Shown here piece by piece: positions 1-7,740 of a stretch of 11,137 nucleotides of DNA (positions within the stretch are counted from its first letter, which is position 1; every line of letters begins with the position of its first letter). The position numbers and the translations under genes are program-made. This stretch comes from Pseudomonadota bacterium (GTDB taxonomy: Bacteria > Desulfobacterota > Desulfobacteria > Desulfobacterales > RPRI01): positions 1 through 11,137 of the forward strand of contig JAHJQU010000173.1 of assembly GCA_018819005.1 (NCBI GenBank), given 5' to 3'. The notes beneath the pieces are model-generated. The model made no database searches. It saw only the letters and a list, made by a program, of their open reading frames with translations, and was not told the origin of the DNA.

Positions 1-1356
1 CACAACTCTTGAAAGCTCACCTCCTGAGGCGATTGCGGACAAAGGCTTAAGAGCCTCCCCAACGTTTGGAGCAATTATAAATTCTGCCCTGTCAATACCT
101 GTTTCACCTGCCGCATTACCATCAACAACAAGGAAGAGATCGGCATTGTCGGGCGCGGGAGCAGTCTGCATTGAAACCTCAAATTTTGTGCGGGACATTT
201 TAAGTGTCGCCAACTCCCCCTCCACTTTTACAGCAAGCTGTTTTGCGCATTCTTTTCTTTTTGAAGAAAGTTCTTTTGCAACAGAGGTAATCTTTTTATG
301 AAGGCTTCCGAGTTTTTTTTGTGTCTCGGCTATTGTTTCTGAAAGATTTTCAATGCCGGATAGTTCATTTTCGATCGATTCCAGTTTTTTTAAAATCGCT
401 TCAAGGGAACCACCGTGTTTTCGCTTAAGCTTGTTCAGTAAATCAAGGCGCGCTTCAACAGCTTCAAGTTCTTTTTCATCAGTTTCTATTTTTAAAAGGT
501 AAGTTCTTAATTCATTCGATATATCTTCGATATTATAGGCGGCTCCGGAAACAGCTTCGGCCTTTGAAGTAAGCTCGGAATCTATCTGGCTTGCTTTGGT
601 GAGATTTTTCCTGACAATTCCCAGTCTTTCAATAATAGAACCCTGCGCGCTGTAAAGTTCTTCAATGCTGTTTCCCACAGCCTCGTACAGGGATTCCGTA
701 TTCTTAAGCCTTGTCCTTAACCTTTCGAGATCGGCATCCTCTCCATACCTGACGGATGCTTCTGTTATCTCTTTTTTTTGGTATGAAAGGAAATCAATCT
801 GTTCGGCCTGCCGGTCCTTTAACGAATTCAGCTCTTTCAGTCTTTTTACCAGAGGAACTATCTCATTGAAAAGTTTCCCGGCTTCATTCCGCAAAGACAT
901 CAACCCCCCAAACTGATCCAGGATTAAAAGATGCTGCTCATCCCTCAGTAATCCCTGGTGCACATGCTGCCCTGATATGCTGGCAAGATTTTCGGTAACA
1001 GATTCTAAAATCTGAATAGTTGAAAGTTTCCCGTTAATATATATTCTGTGCCTGTCGCTTCTTGATATAATCCTTCTGATTATAAGCCCTTCCGAAGAAT
1101 CGTGCCCATATTCTTCCAGGAGCGCTGCAACCCTGCTTTCAGGAGCAATTTCAAACAATGCTTCAAGTTCGGCGGTCTCTGCGCCGGTTCGAACCAGAGT
1201 TGCAGTTGCCCTGCTTCCCAGCAGAAGATTTACGGCATTGATTATGATTGACTTGCCCGCCCCCGTCTCTCCGCTTAAAACGGTAAGGCCGTCTGAAAAG
1301 CGGATGTTCAGGTCGTCTATTATTGCAAAGTTTCTTATGGAAAGCTCTCGAAGCAT
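1..1356 (-). CDS. recN: DNA repair protein RecN, N-terminal part (cut by window edge)
   Basis: RecN is an SMC-like ATPase acting in recombinational repair of double-strand breaks. The reading frame runs from an ATG at 1356-1354 off the left edge, giving 452 complete codons against about 550 in the family, so only the C-terminal Walker B part is missing. Visible landmarks are the N-terminal strand MLRELSIRNFAIID, the Walker A loop GETGAGKS at residues 29-36, the family segment RSDRHRIYINGK, and the ISGQHVHQGLL stretch typical of RecN. A long Glu/Lys/Leu-rich coiled-coil region spans roughly residues 150-360. The ABC signature SGGELSR lies at the very edge. No good Shine-Dalgarno precedes the ATG. 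The gene is divergent from kdtA across 205 bp. I see no recognisable LexA box, although recN is SOS-controlled in many bacteria. The identification is secure. Confidence 0.95.
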   Translation of the reverse strand, partial: MLRELSIRNFAIIDDLNIRFSDGLTVLSGETGAGKSIIINAVNLLLGSRATATLVRTGAETAELEALFEIAPESRVAALLEEYGHDSSEGLIIRRIISRSDRHRIYINGKLSTIQILESVTENLASISGQHVHQGLLRDEQHLLILDQFGGLMSLRNEAGKLFNEIVPLVKRLKELNSLKDRQAEQIDFLSYQKKEITEASVRYGEDADLERLRTRLKNTESLYEAVGNSIEELYSAQGSIIERLGIVRKNLTKASQIDSELTSKAEAVSGAAYNIEDISNELRTYLLKIETDEKELEAVEARLDLLNKLKRKHGGSLEAILKKLESIENELSGIENLSETIAETQKKLGSLHKKITSVAKELSSKRKECAKQLAVKVEGELATLKMSRTKFEVSMQTAPAPDNADLFLVVDGNAAGETGIDRAEFIIAPNVGEALKPLSAIASGGELSRVV

Positions 1357-1561
1357 AGTAAATAAGCCGGACTGATAAAGAATATGTTTTGATTAAGGGT
1401 TATTGAAGGTTTGTTATTGCACAACTATTTGTTTTTGTAAAGATAGATGAGATGAACCGGAGTTTCCGGCTGGAAGAAATTTATAGAACTCGGAATAACT
1501 TTGTGTTAAGTTAGGATAATTTATAATCTTTTACAAGGCCATAATCAGAAACGAAAATTAG
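1357..1561. other. Divergent intergenic region between recN and kdtA
   Basis: This AT-rich spacer must hold the start signals for recN (leftward) and the LPS operon (rightward). It contains a short perfect inverted repeat, CCGGA-GTT-TCCGG, at 1457-1469, and a TATAAT hexamer near the kdtA start. No RNA gene or open reading frame of note is visible. The 5-bp stem is too short to call a terminator or an operator with confidence. Confidence 0.6.
1501..1527 (+). promoter_or_regulatory. Candidate sigma70-type promoter for the LPS operon
   Basis: A perfect -10 hexamer TATAAT lies at 1522-1527, 34 bp before the kdtA ATG. The best -35 is poor: TTGTGT at 1501-1506 with a short 15-bp spacer. The position and direction fit the kdtA operon, but AT-rich DNA yields such hexamers by chance, so this is a candidate only. 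Confidence 0.3.
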
Positions 1562-2833
1562 ATGATATTAATATATCAAATCATATATACGATAATTGTT
1601 ATAGTCAGTTCGCCGTTTATTCTATTTTTAGCCGTCCTTGGAAACAACAGAATTAAAGAACGGCTTGCTCTCTCGCTTCCCAAAGATTTACATGAAAACC
1701 GCCGAATCTGGATACACGCCCTTTCTGTAGGTGAAGTTATATCTGCTATTCCTCTTATTGCGCAAATAAGCATCCTGTATCCTTATAAAGAGATCGTTTT
1801 TACGGTAACCACAACTAAAGGCATTGATTTAGCCCGCAAGGAAATTGGCGACCGGGTAAAAATAATTCCAATGCCTCTTGATTTCTGGTGGAGCATTCAA
1901 AGAATAGTCAGGCATATAAATCCATCCTTTTTTATACTTGTTGAAACGGATATATGGCCCGCGCTTATAACCCATCTTTCAAATAAAAATATTAAATGTT
2001 TTCTTGTAAACGGGAGAATTTCACCCCGCACCTATAAATCTTATGAAAGGTTTTCATTTCTTATCAAGCCTGTTTTAAACCGGTTCACATTATGCATGAT
2101 GCAGTCCGAACTTGACAGAAAGCGGCTTCTTGCCATCGGAGCGGAGCAGGCGAAGATAATAACAACAGGAAATATTAAATTTGACCGCGACTGGTTTCCG
2201 ATGCACAAAGAAGAACGCGACACATTGCTGAAGAAACTGTCCCTTGATCCTGAAGATGTTATCTGGGTTGCGGGAAGCATTCACAAGGATGAGGATCAGA
2301 TGATCCTGAATGTATTTTCGAGGCTTGTTCCGGAATTTCCTGGGCTTCGACTTATTCTTGCCCCACGGAATATTGAGGAGTCGGATAATATATTAAAAAC
2401 AGTCAAGGACATGGGGATTGAGAGTGTTCTGAAAACAAACCTGAAAGATAACAGAGCCCCTTACAAAGTTTTGGTTCTGAATACGATAGGGGAATTGGGC
2501 AGAATTTACGGCATAGGTAAAATCAGCTTTGTTGGCGGAAGCCTGGTTCCTCTGGGCGGGCATAATATTCTTGAGCCTGCAGGTTTCGGCTGCCCGGTGC
2601 TCTTTGGCCCTCACACGCATAACTTTGTTTTAATGTCCGAACTTCTGCTGGCGGAAAAGGGTGGCTTTCAGGTTGTTAACGAAGACGAGGTTTACGCATT
2701 CGTGAAAATGCTTCTTGAAAATTCTGATTTATGCGGCATAACCGGAAGGAACGCAAAAAAATTTGCGGATAAACACAGAGGGGCCTTAAAAGAGGTTCTG
2801 AACCGCATAGGAGAGCATGTTGACAAAATATAG
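1562..2833 (+). CDS. waaA: 3-deoxy-D-manno-octulosonic acid (Kdo) transferase, GT30
   Basis: WaaA/KdtA transfers Kdo from CMP-Kdo to lipid IVA at the cytoplasmic face of the inner membrane, the first step of LPS core assembly. The 423-residue product has the usual family length. A hydrophobic membrane anchor covers about residues 1-27. The acceptor-side motif HALSVGE is at 52-58, where E58 matches the family's proposed catalytic Glu. ETDIWPAL follows at 128-135, NGRIS at 150-154, GNIKFD at 203-208 and AGSIHKDED at 237-245. The CMP-Kdo-binding region GGSLVPLGGHNILEPA is at 325-340. The family's usual DTxGEL motif reads NTIGEL here (307-312). The ATG at 1562 lacks a clear Shine-Dalgarno, but the membrane anchor follows directly, which supports it. 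It is the first gene of a four-gene LPS operon. From sequence alone, mono- versus bifunctional Kdo transfer cannot be decided. Confidence 0.95.
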   Translation: MILIYQIIYTIIVIVSSPFILFLAVLGNNRIKERLALSLPKDLHENRRIWIHALSVGEVISAIPLIAQISILYPYKEIVFTVTTTKGIDLARKEIGDRVKIIPMPLDFWWSIQRIVRHINPSFFILVETDIWPALITHLSNKNIKCFLVNGRISPRTYKSYERFSFLIKPVLNRFTLCMMQSELDRKRLLAIGAEQAKIITTGNIKFDRDWFPMHKEERDTLLKKLSLDPEDVIWVAGSIHKDEDQMILNVFSRLVPEFPGLRLILAPRNIEESDNILKTVKDMGIESVLKTNLKDNRAPYKVLVLNTIGELGRIYGIGKISFVGGSLVPLGGHNILEPAGFGCPVLFGPHTHNFVLMSELLLAEKGGFQVVNEDEVYAFVKMLLENSDLCGITGRNAKKFADKHRGALKEVLNRIGEHVDKI

Positions 2834-2844
2834 AGAGGAGAAAG

Positions 2845-3900
2845 TTGTTGACCCGGCAACTTGACAGATCAAATATCAACCGAATTCTGATTCGAGCCAC
2901 AAACTGGGTGGGAGATGCTGTAATGACGCTGCCTGCGCTTGAAGCGGTCAGAGAGAATTTTCCGTCTGCATCTATTACTGTTCTTGCCCGCCCCTGGGTT
3001 GCGCCATTGTTTGAAAACCACCCGGCAGTAAACAATATCCTTATTTATAAAAGGCATGACGGCTTGAAAAAAAATATCTCCGAATTTTTTCATGTAATTA
3101 ATCTGGTTCGGAAAAACAGATATGATCTTGCCGTTCTTTTTCAAAATGCGTTCGAAGCGGCCCTTCTTGCATATCTTGGCAGAGTAACATACCGGCTTGG
3201 TTTTGATTCGGACGGGCGAGGGTTTTTGCTTACCCATGGAATAAAAAGAAGCAGTGAAATATTTGCGGTTCACCAGGTTGAATATTATTTATCGATTCTA
3301 AAGGCAGCGGGCCTTAAGGCTGAAAGCAGGAATCCCGTTCTTTATCTTTCAATAAAGGATCTTGCCAAAGCGGAAAATCTGCTGCAGTTAAATGGAATAA
3401 GCAAAAACGATTTCATTCTCGGCATAAGCCCCGGAGCAATTTTTGGAAATGCGAAGCGATGGCCCTTTGAGCGTTTTGCAAAAATATCGGACCGGGCTTC
3501 CGAAAGGTGGGGAGCAAAAGTAATCATTCTTGGGAGCAAAAAAGAAAAAGATATTGGAAATAAAATGGCCGGTATAATGAAAAATAAGGCGGCTGATTTC
3601 TGTGGTACCACCTCCCTCGGTGAAGCGATGGGACTGATTAGCAGATGCAGTTTTTTTGTGACAAACGACTCCGGTCTCATGCATATTGCCGCAGCTCTCG
3701 GAGTTCCAGCTTTTGCAATTTTTGGATCAACAGACCATGTGGCTACCGGGCCTCGGGGATCAAAAACAAAAATAATCAGGCACGATATCGCATGTTCTCC
3801 GTGCCTTAAACCGGAATGCCCGACAGATTTTAAGTGTATGCTCTCAATTGAACCTGAAGAAGTCTGGGATGAGATGGAAAAGTTCAGACAGGCTAAATGA
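2845..3900 (+). CDS. waaF: Lipopolysaccharide heptosyltransferase II-like protein, GT9
   Basis: WaaF adds the second L-glycero-D-manno-heptose to the inner core, using ADP-heptose. The product of about 351 residues matches the family length (E. coli about 348). It shows the GT9 two-Rossmann layout: RATNWVGDAVMTLPALEAV at 17-35 with the catalytic-type GD, PGAIFGNAKRWP at 196-207, and the ADP-sugar-binding NDSGLMHIAAALG at 274-286. A GSTDHVATGP loop follows, then a Cys-rich tail (CSPC...EC...KCM, 317-332) common in this family. The start is a TTG; two adjacent TTGs (2845 and 2848) follow GAGGAG at 2835-2840, and the second has the better 7-nt spacing, so the protein may start one residue later. 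It lies 11 bp after waaA and overlaps waaC by 4 bp. The 'II' assignment rests on the NWVGDAVMTLPAL motif. Confidence 0.9.
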   Translation: MLTRQLDRSNINRILIRATNWVGDAVMTLPALEAVRENFPSASITVLARPWVAPLFENHPAVNNILIYKRHDGLKKNISEFFHVINLVRKNRYDLAVLFQNAFEAALLAYLGRVTYRLGFDSDGRGFLLTHGIKRSSEIFAVHQVEYYLSILKAAGLKAESRNPVLYLSIKDLAKAENLLQLNGISKNDFILGISPGAIFGNAKRWPFERFAKISDRASERWGAKVIILGSKKEKDIGNKMAGIMKNKAADFCGTTSLGEAMGLISRCSFFVTNDSGLMHIAAALGVPAFAIFGSTDHVATGPRGSKTKIIRHDIACSPCLKPECPTDFKCMLSIEPEEVWDEMEKFRQAK

Positions 3901-4970
3901 CAGATTACAAAGGTATCACAGATTTGAAGAATATTTTAATAATAAAATTAAGTTCCATCGGTGACGTTGTTCACGCGCTTCCTTTTCTGGAGGCTCTGAA
4001 AAATAGTTATCCCGATTCCAGGATAGATTGGCTGGTTGAAGAAGAGGCTTCCCAGGTAATATCGGGGCATCCCGCCATAAACCGCGTTATAATTTCCGGA
4101 AGAAAAAGATGGCAGAAGGAGATCCTTGACCTTTCTAAATTTTTAAAGATCTCCTCTGAAGCAATACGTTTTTACAAAAATTTAAGATTCTCCTCATACG
4201 ATATTGTCGTTGATTTGCAGGGCCTGTTCAGAAGCGGTTTTTTAACAGCCCTTTCAAGGGGGAAAAGGAAAATAGGAATGAGCGGCGCAAGAGAAGGCGC
4301 TTCTTTTTTCTTGAAAGAGCCCCCTGTTGCCGTTGACTATGACCAGCATGCAATTGACCGTTATCTGAAGATAGCCGAGCAACTCGGTTGTAATACAGGC
4401 GCCCGGAAAGGCGAAATTCCGGTTTCCGAACAGGATAAAAAGCTTGCTGACGGCATATTCATTTCATTTTCCGAAGGCAAACCGCTTATAGCTGTCAACC
4501 CGATGGCCAAGTGGAAAACAAAACTGTGGGAATCTGATAAATTCTCAAAACTGGCTGAAAAACTGCATAAAGAGATAGATTGCCGGATAATATTTACAGG
4601 AAGCGTGCAGGACCGGCCGGTAATCGAAGAGATAATAAAGCAGACGGGCATCAAAGAGGATAAAATCATAAACCTTGCAGGCCGCACAGGCTTAAAAGAG
4701 CTTGCATATCTTTATTCAGGATGCTCGGTTCTTATATGCACAGATACAGGCCCTATGCACATCGCTGCCGCAATGGGCTGCAGGGTAGTTGCTCTTTTTG
4801 GCCCGACTGCCCCGTTGCGCACAGGCCCCTATGGAAACGGCCATATAATAATAAGAAGCGGCATTGATTGCAGCCCCTGTTTTAAGAAAGAATGCCGCGA
4901 TGTAAAATGCATGGAAGATATAACTGTCAATGCGGTTTGCGACGCCGCAAGAAGTATAATATTATCATGA
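3897..4970 (+). CDS. waaC: Lipopolysaccharide heptosyltransferase I-like protein, GT9
   Basis: WaaC transfers the first heptose from ADP-heptose to Kdo of the nascent core. The 357-residue product carries IIKLSSIGDVVHALPFLEAL at 15-34, where D23 matches the catalytic Asp of the SSxGD motif in E. coli WaaC. The segment WLVEEEASQVISGHP (45-59) and the WaaC-like DLQGLFRSG (106-114) follow. The phosphate-binding region NPMAKWKTKLW is at 201-211, and DTGPMHIAAAMG is at 283-294. A Cys cluster (CSPC..EC...KCM) near the C-terminus mirrors that in the neighbouring waaF product. The ATG sits in an ATGA overlap with the waaF stop, indicating translational coupling; a weak AGG precedes it. It is about 30-40 residues longer than E. 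coli WaaC. The paired GT9 genes support successive heptose I and II additions, but a different acceptor for this copy cannot be excluded. Confidence 0.88.
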   Translation: MTDYKGITDLKNILIIKLSSIGDVVHALPFLEALKNSYPDSRIDWLVEEEASQVISGHPAINRVIISGRKRWQKEILDLSKFLKISSEAIRFYKNLRFSSYDIVVDLQGLFRSGFLTALSRGKRKIGMSGAREGASFFLKEPPVAVDYDQHAIDRYLKIAEQLGCNTGARKGEIPVSEQDKKLADGIFISFSEGKPLIAVNPMAKWKTKLWESDKFSKLAEKLHKEIDCRIIFTGSVQDRPVIEEIIKQTGIKEDKIINLAGRTGLKELAYLYSGCSVLICTDTGPMHIAAAMGCRVVALFGPTAPLRTGPYGNGHIIIRSGIDCSPCFKKECRDVKCMEDITVNAVCDAARSIILS

Positions 4971-6169
4971 TTCAAGGGATCAGTGGGTCAGGGGGTCCAG
5001 TGAAAGAAAGATATAGATTAGCCTTTTGCCTTTTCGAATATGTCACATTTGGCGGAATGCAGCGCGACCTGCTGCGAATCGCAAGGATGTGCATATCCCG
5101 AGAGCATCAGGTAAATTTATTCTGCAGCGCGTGGAAGGGAGAAATTCCGGATGATATAAATGTTTCGCTCCTTGCCGGACAGGGGTTGGCAAACCACTTG
5201 AGGTGCAAATCTTTTGTAAAAAAAGTTTTAAAGCACCTTGATACCGATAAATATGACGCGGTGATTGGATTCAATAAAATGCCGGGCCTTGATCTTTATT
5301 TTGCTGCGGATTCATGTTTTGCGGCAAAAGCCCGTGAAAGAGGTTTTCTCTATCGCCTGACCGGGCGATGCCGGACATATTCAGAACTTGAACGGGCCGT
5401 GTTTGAGAAAGATTCGAATACTGAAATTCTCCTTATTTCCGAAAGGGAAAAGGGCTCCTTTATTGAATTTTACGGAACAGATGAAAACCGATTTCACCTG
5501 CTTCCTCCCGGCATCGATAAAAACCGCCTTGCAACCACCGATGCCCCCGAAATCCGCGCAGCCCTGCGCACTGAACTGTCCATAGGGGAAAATGAGAATA
5601 TCATTCTGTTTATAGGTTCAGGTTTTAAAACAAAAGGTCTTGACCGTGCAATTACAGCCCTTTCTTCACTTCAGCCTGCTTTGCTGAAAAAGACTGTTCT
5701 GCTTGTTCTTGGTGAAGACAAGGCAAAACCCTTTCTGGGACTTGCCAGACAGCTTGGGATTCAGGATAAAGTTCGCTTCATGGGAGGCCGTTTTGATGTT
5801 CCCCGATTTTTAATGGCTGCTGATCTTCTGCTGCATCCGGCTTACAGGGAAAACACCGGCACGGTACTTATTGAGGCAATGGCTGCCGGGTTGCCCGTTC
5901 TGGCATCTGATGTCTGCGGATACGGTTATCATGTAAGAAACGGCGGAGCCGGAGAATTGATATCATCCCCCTTCGAGCAGGAAAAACTCAATCATCTCCT
6001 TTCTTATATGCTGACAACTGAAAAAAGAGCCGAATGGCAGGAATGCGGGAGGAATTACATTTCAGGAACAGATGTATTCAGCCTTCCCGAAAAGGCGGCC
6101 GATATCATTGAGGCCGCTGCAAGGCTGAAAAAGACTCAAGGCAAAGATCTCAACTTGGATAGCCTGTGA
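4967..6169 (+). CDS. waaG: WaaG-like LPS core glucosyltransferase, GT4
   Basis: WaaG adds the first outer-core hexose, in E. coli UDP-glucose alpha-1,3 to heptose II. The 400-residue GT-B protein shows strong WaaG hallmarks. These are LAFCLFEYVTFGGMQRDLLR near the N-terminus (18-37), the very characteristic GFNKMPGLDLYFAADSC at 101-117, and HLLPPGI at 177-183. GSGFKTKGLDRAI follows at 217-229. The EX7E motif of retaining GT4 enzymes is at 295-303 (ENTGTVLIE), then SDVCGYGYH at 314-322. Two starts are plausible. ATG 4967 sits in an ATGA overlap with waaC. GTG 5000 follows AGGGGG at 4990-4995 and would remove an un-family-like Gly/Ser-rich 11-residue leader, giving 389 residues, closer to E. 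coli WaaG (about 374). It ends the operon and overlaps the convergent kinase gene by 20 bp. The sugar donated is not provable here. Confidence 0.9.
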   Translation: MIQGISGSGGPVKERYRLAFCLFEYVTFGGMQRDLLRIARMCISREHQVNLFCSAWKGEIPDDINVSLLAGQGLANHLRCKSFVKKVLKHLDTDKYDAVIGFNKMPGLDLYFAADSCFAAKARERGFLYRLTGRCRTYSELERAVFEKDSNTEILLISEREKGSFIEFYGTDENRFHLLPPGIDKNRLATTDAPEIRAALRTELSIGENENIILFIGSGFKTKGLDRAITALSSLQPALLKKTVLLVLGEDKAKPFLGLARQLGIQDKVRFMGGRFDVPRFLMAADLLLHPAYRENTGTVLIEAMAAGLPVLASDVCGYGYHVRNGGAGELISSPFEQEKLNHLLSYMLTTEKRAEWQECGRNYISGTDVFSLPEKAADIIEAAARLKKTQGKDLNLDSL

Positions 6170-7709
6170 TCTCCCTTATCTTTTCATAAAGCGGCTTCAA
6201 CTGCTTATACATCTTCTTATATACATGCCTGTAAAGCTCGTCATATAATTTATGAGCCGTAAAATCGGGTTCAAACACATCCCCTATACGTGTCATGGCA
6301 TTTACCGCAGTTTCAAAATCCCTGTGAAGTCCGAGCCCCACAGCCAAATCAATTGAAGCTCCAAGCCCTGATGTTTCATAAATATGAGGCCGTGCAGTAG
6401 GTATTCCGAAAACATCGGCCGTGACCTGCATTGCAACCCTGCTCTGAGAGCCGCCTCCCGAAACGCGAAGGCTTGTTATCGGAATTTTTGTTTTCTTCTC
6501 GATCCTCTCCTTTCCCTCCCTGAGAGCATATGCAAGACCTTCTAGTATAGCCTTGTAAAAATAGGCCCTGTTATGAATATCTCCGAAGCCTATGACAGCG
6601 CCTTTCGCCTCGGGACCGGGAAGTTTTAATCCCGGCGTCCAGTAAGGCTGCAAAACGAGTCCCATCGATCCCTTCGGCACATCTGCAACAAGCTTGTCAA
6701 AAAGGCTTTCAACATCCACTCTTTCCATCTCCGCAATCTGCTGCTCCTTGAATCCGAATTCCTCCTTGAACCAGCTTACCATCCAGAAACCGCGCATGTT
6801 CTGAACTTCGATTGTATGGTATCCCGGCACAGCCGAAGGATAGGGCGGAAGAAGCGGAACTGCTTCAACGTATTTTTTATGTGTAACATTTATGGTGGCA
6901 GTAGTCCCGTAACTTAAACAGCCTACAGACGGATCAAGGCTTCCTGAGCCTATAACTTCGCAGGCTTTATCTGCCGCCGCGGCTATCAGTGGAAGTCCTT
7001 CGGGTATCCCTGTCTGGTCTGCAACAGCCTTTGTAATGTTTCCGAGGGGTTTTCCCACCGGAATCAGTTCGGGAAGCAAATCCCGCTCTATAGGCAGGCC
7101 TTTCCATTTCCAGTCCCAGCTCCTGGCCCAGCACAAATTTTTATAATCAAAAGGTATATATCCGACCTGGCATCCGATTGAATCGACAAACCTGCCGGTC
7201 AGCCTGTGTGTCAGGTACCCTGAAAGCAAAAGGTATTTATGGGTCTTTCTCCACACATCCTTCTCATGCGTCATGATCCAGTTGGCTTCTGCCTCGGCCC
7301 TGAAGTAATCAATGGTTTTTTTCAGGTTTGTAACGGTAAAGAGAAATCCCCAGAATCCGCCGAGAGGAGGAAGCCCGTAAGTTTTACGCTGATCCAGCCA
7401 TAAAATGGCGGGACGCAGGGCTTTTCCCTCTTTGTCCACATTCAAAACCGTACCCCTCTGCGTCGTCAGTGAAACGCCGGCGATTCGCTCCCTGTATGAA
7501 GGCTGGCTGTCAAACAGCTTCCGGCAGGCAAGGCAGAGGGATTCCCAGAAGACTTCGGGGTCCTGTTCCGCCCACCCCGGATGTTTTGAAAAATAAGGGT
7601 TGAAATGGACCCTCTCTTTTGCCAGCAGATTGCCCTCAAGATCAAAAATCAGCGCTTTTAAGCTCTGGGTTCCGTTGTCGATCGCCAGTAATAAATCTTT
7701 ATTATTCAT
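6150..7709 (-). CDS. FGGY-family carbohydrate kinase, substrate unknown
   Basis: This is an ATP-dependent sugar/polyol kinase of the FGGY (xylulokinase/glycerol kinase) family, 519 residues, the normal length. The N-terminal phosphate-binding loop reads AIDNGTQSLKALIFD (9-23). The family motif WLDQR is at 104-108. AAADKACEVIGSGSLD (244-259) places the catalytic-type Asp at D247, matching D245 of the GlpK-like motif. SYGTT follows at 266-270, and the FGGY_C signature SGGGSQSRVAMQVTADVFG is at 417-435. The ATG at 7709-7707 is preferred because GAGAG lies 6 nt upstream; a TTG six bases further upstream would sit too close to it. The substrate-contact region (RKTYGLPPLGGFWGFL, 108-123) is Gly/aromatic-rich and does not let me name a sugar. 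An upstream minus-strand gene ends 31 bp away, so the two may be co-transcribed. No transporter or isomerase accompanies it here. Confidence 0.88.
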   Translation of the reverse strand: MNNKDLLLAIDNGTQSLKALIFDLEGNLLAKERVHFNPYFSKHPGWAEQDPEVFWESLCLACRKLFDSQPSYRERIAGVSLTTQRGTVLNVDKEGKALRPAILWLDQRKTYGLPPLGGFWGFLFTVTNLKKTIDYFRAEAEANWIMTHEKDVWRKTHKYLLLSGYLTHRLTGRFVDSIGCQVGYIPFDYKNLCWARSWDWKWKGLPIERDLLPELIPVGKPLGNITKAVADQTGIPEGLPLIAAAADKACEVIGSGSLDPSVGCLSYGTTATINVTHKKYVEAVPLLPPYPSAVPGYHTIEVQNMRGFWMVSWFKEEFGFKEQQIAEMERVDVESLFDKLVADVPKGSMGLVLQPYWTPGLKLPGPEAKGAVIGFGDIHNRAYFYKAILEGLAYALREGKERIEKKTKIPITSLRVSGGGSQSRVAMQVTADVFGIPTARPHIYETSGLGASIDLAVGLGLHRDFETAVNAMTRIGDVFEPDFTAHKLYDELYRHVYKKMYKQLKPLYEKIREITGYPS

Positions 7710-7740
7710 TATCAACTCTCACACCGTTTAAGTTCAACCC

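Noticed and set aside
665..916. Plus-strand open frame of 83 codons
   Set aside because: It lies wholly inside recN on the opposite strand, and its Ser/Phe-rich product is the antisense of the recN coiled-coil region.
1357..1561. SOS (LexA) operator upstream of recN
   Set aside because: Expected from recN biology, but no convincing palindromic LexA-type box is visible, and LexA sites in this lineage are variable.
2869..3273. Minus-strand open frame of 134 codons under waaF
   Set aside because: It is antisense to a well-supported gene, with no motif and no ribosome site; it is a shadow.
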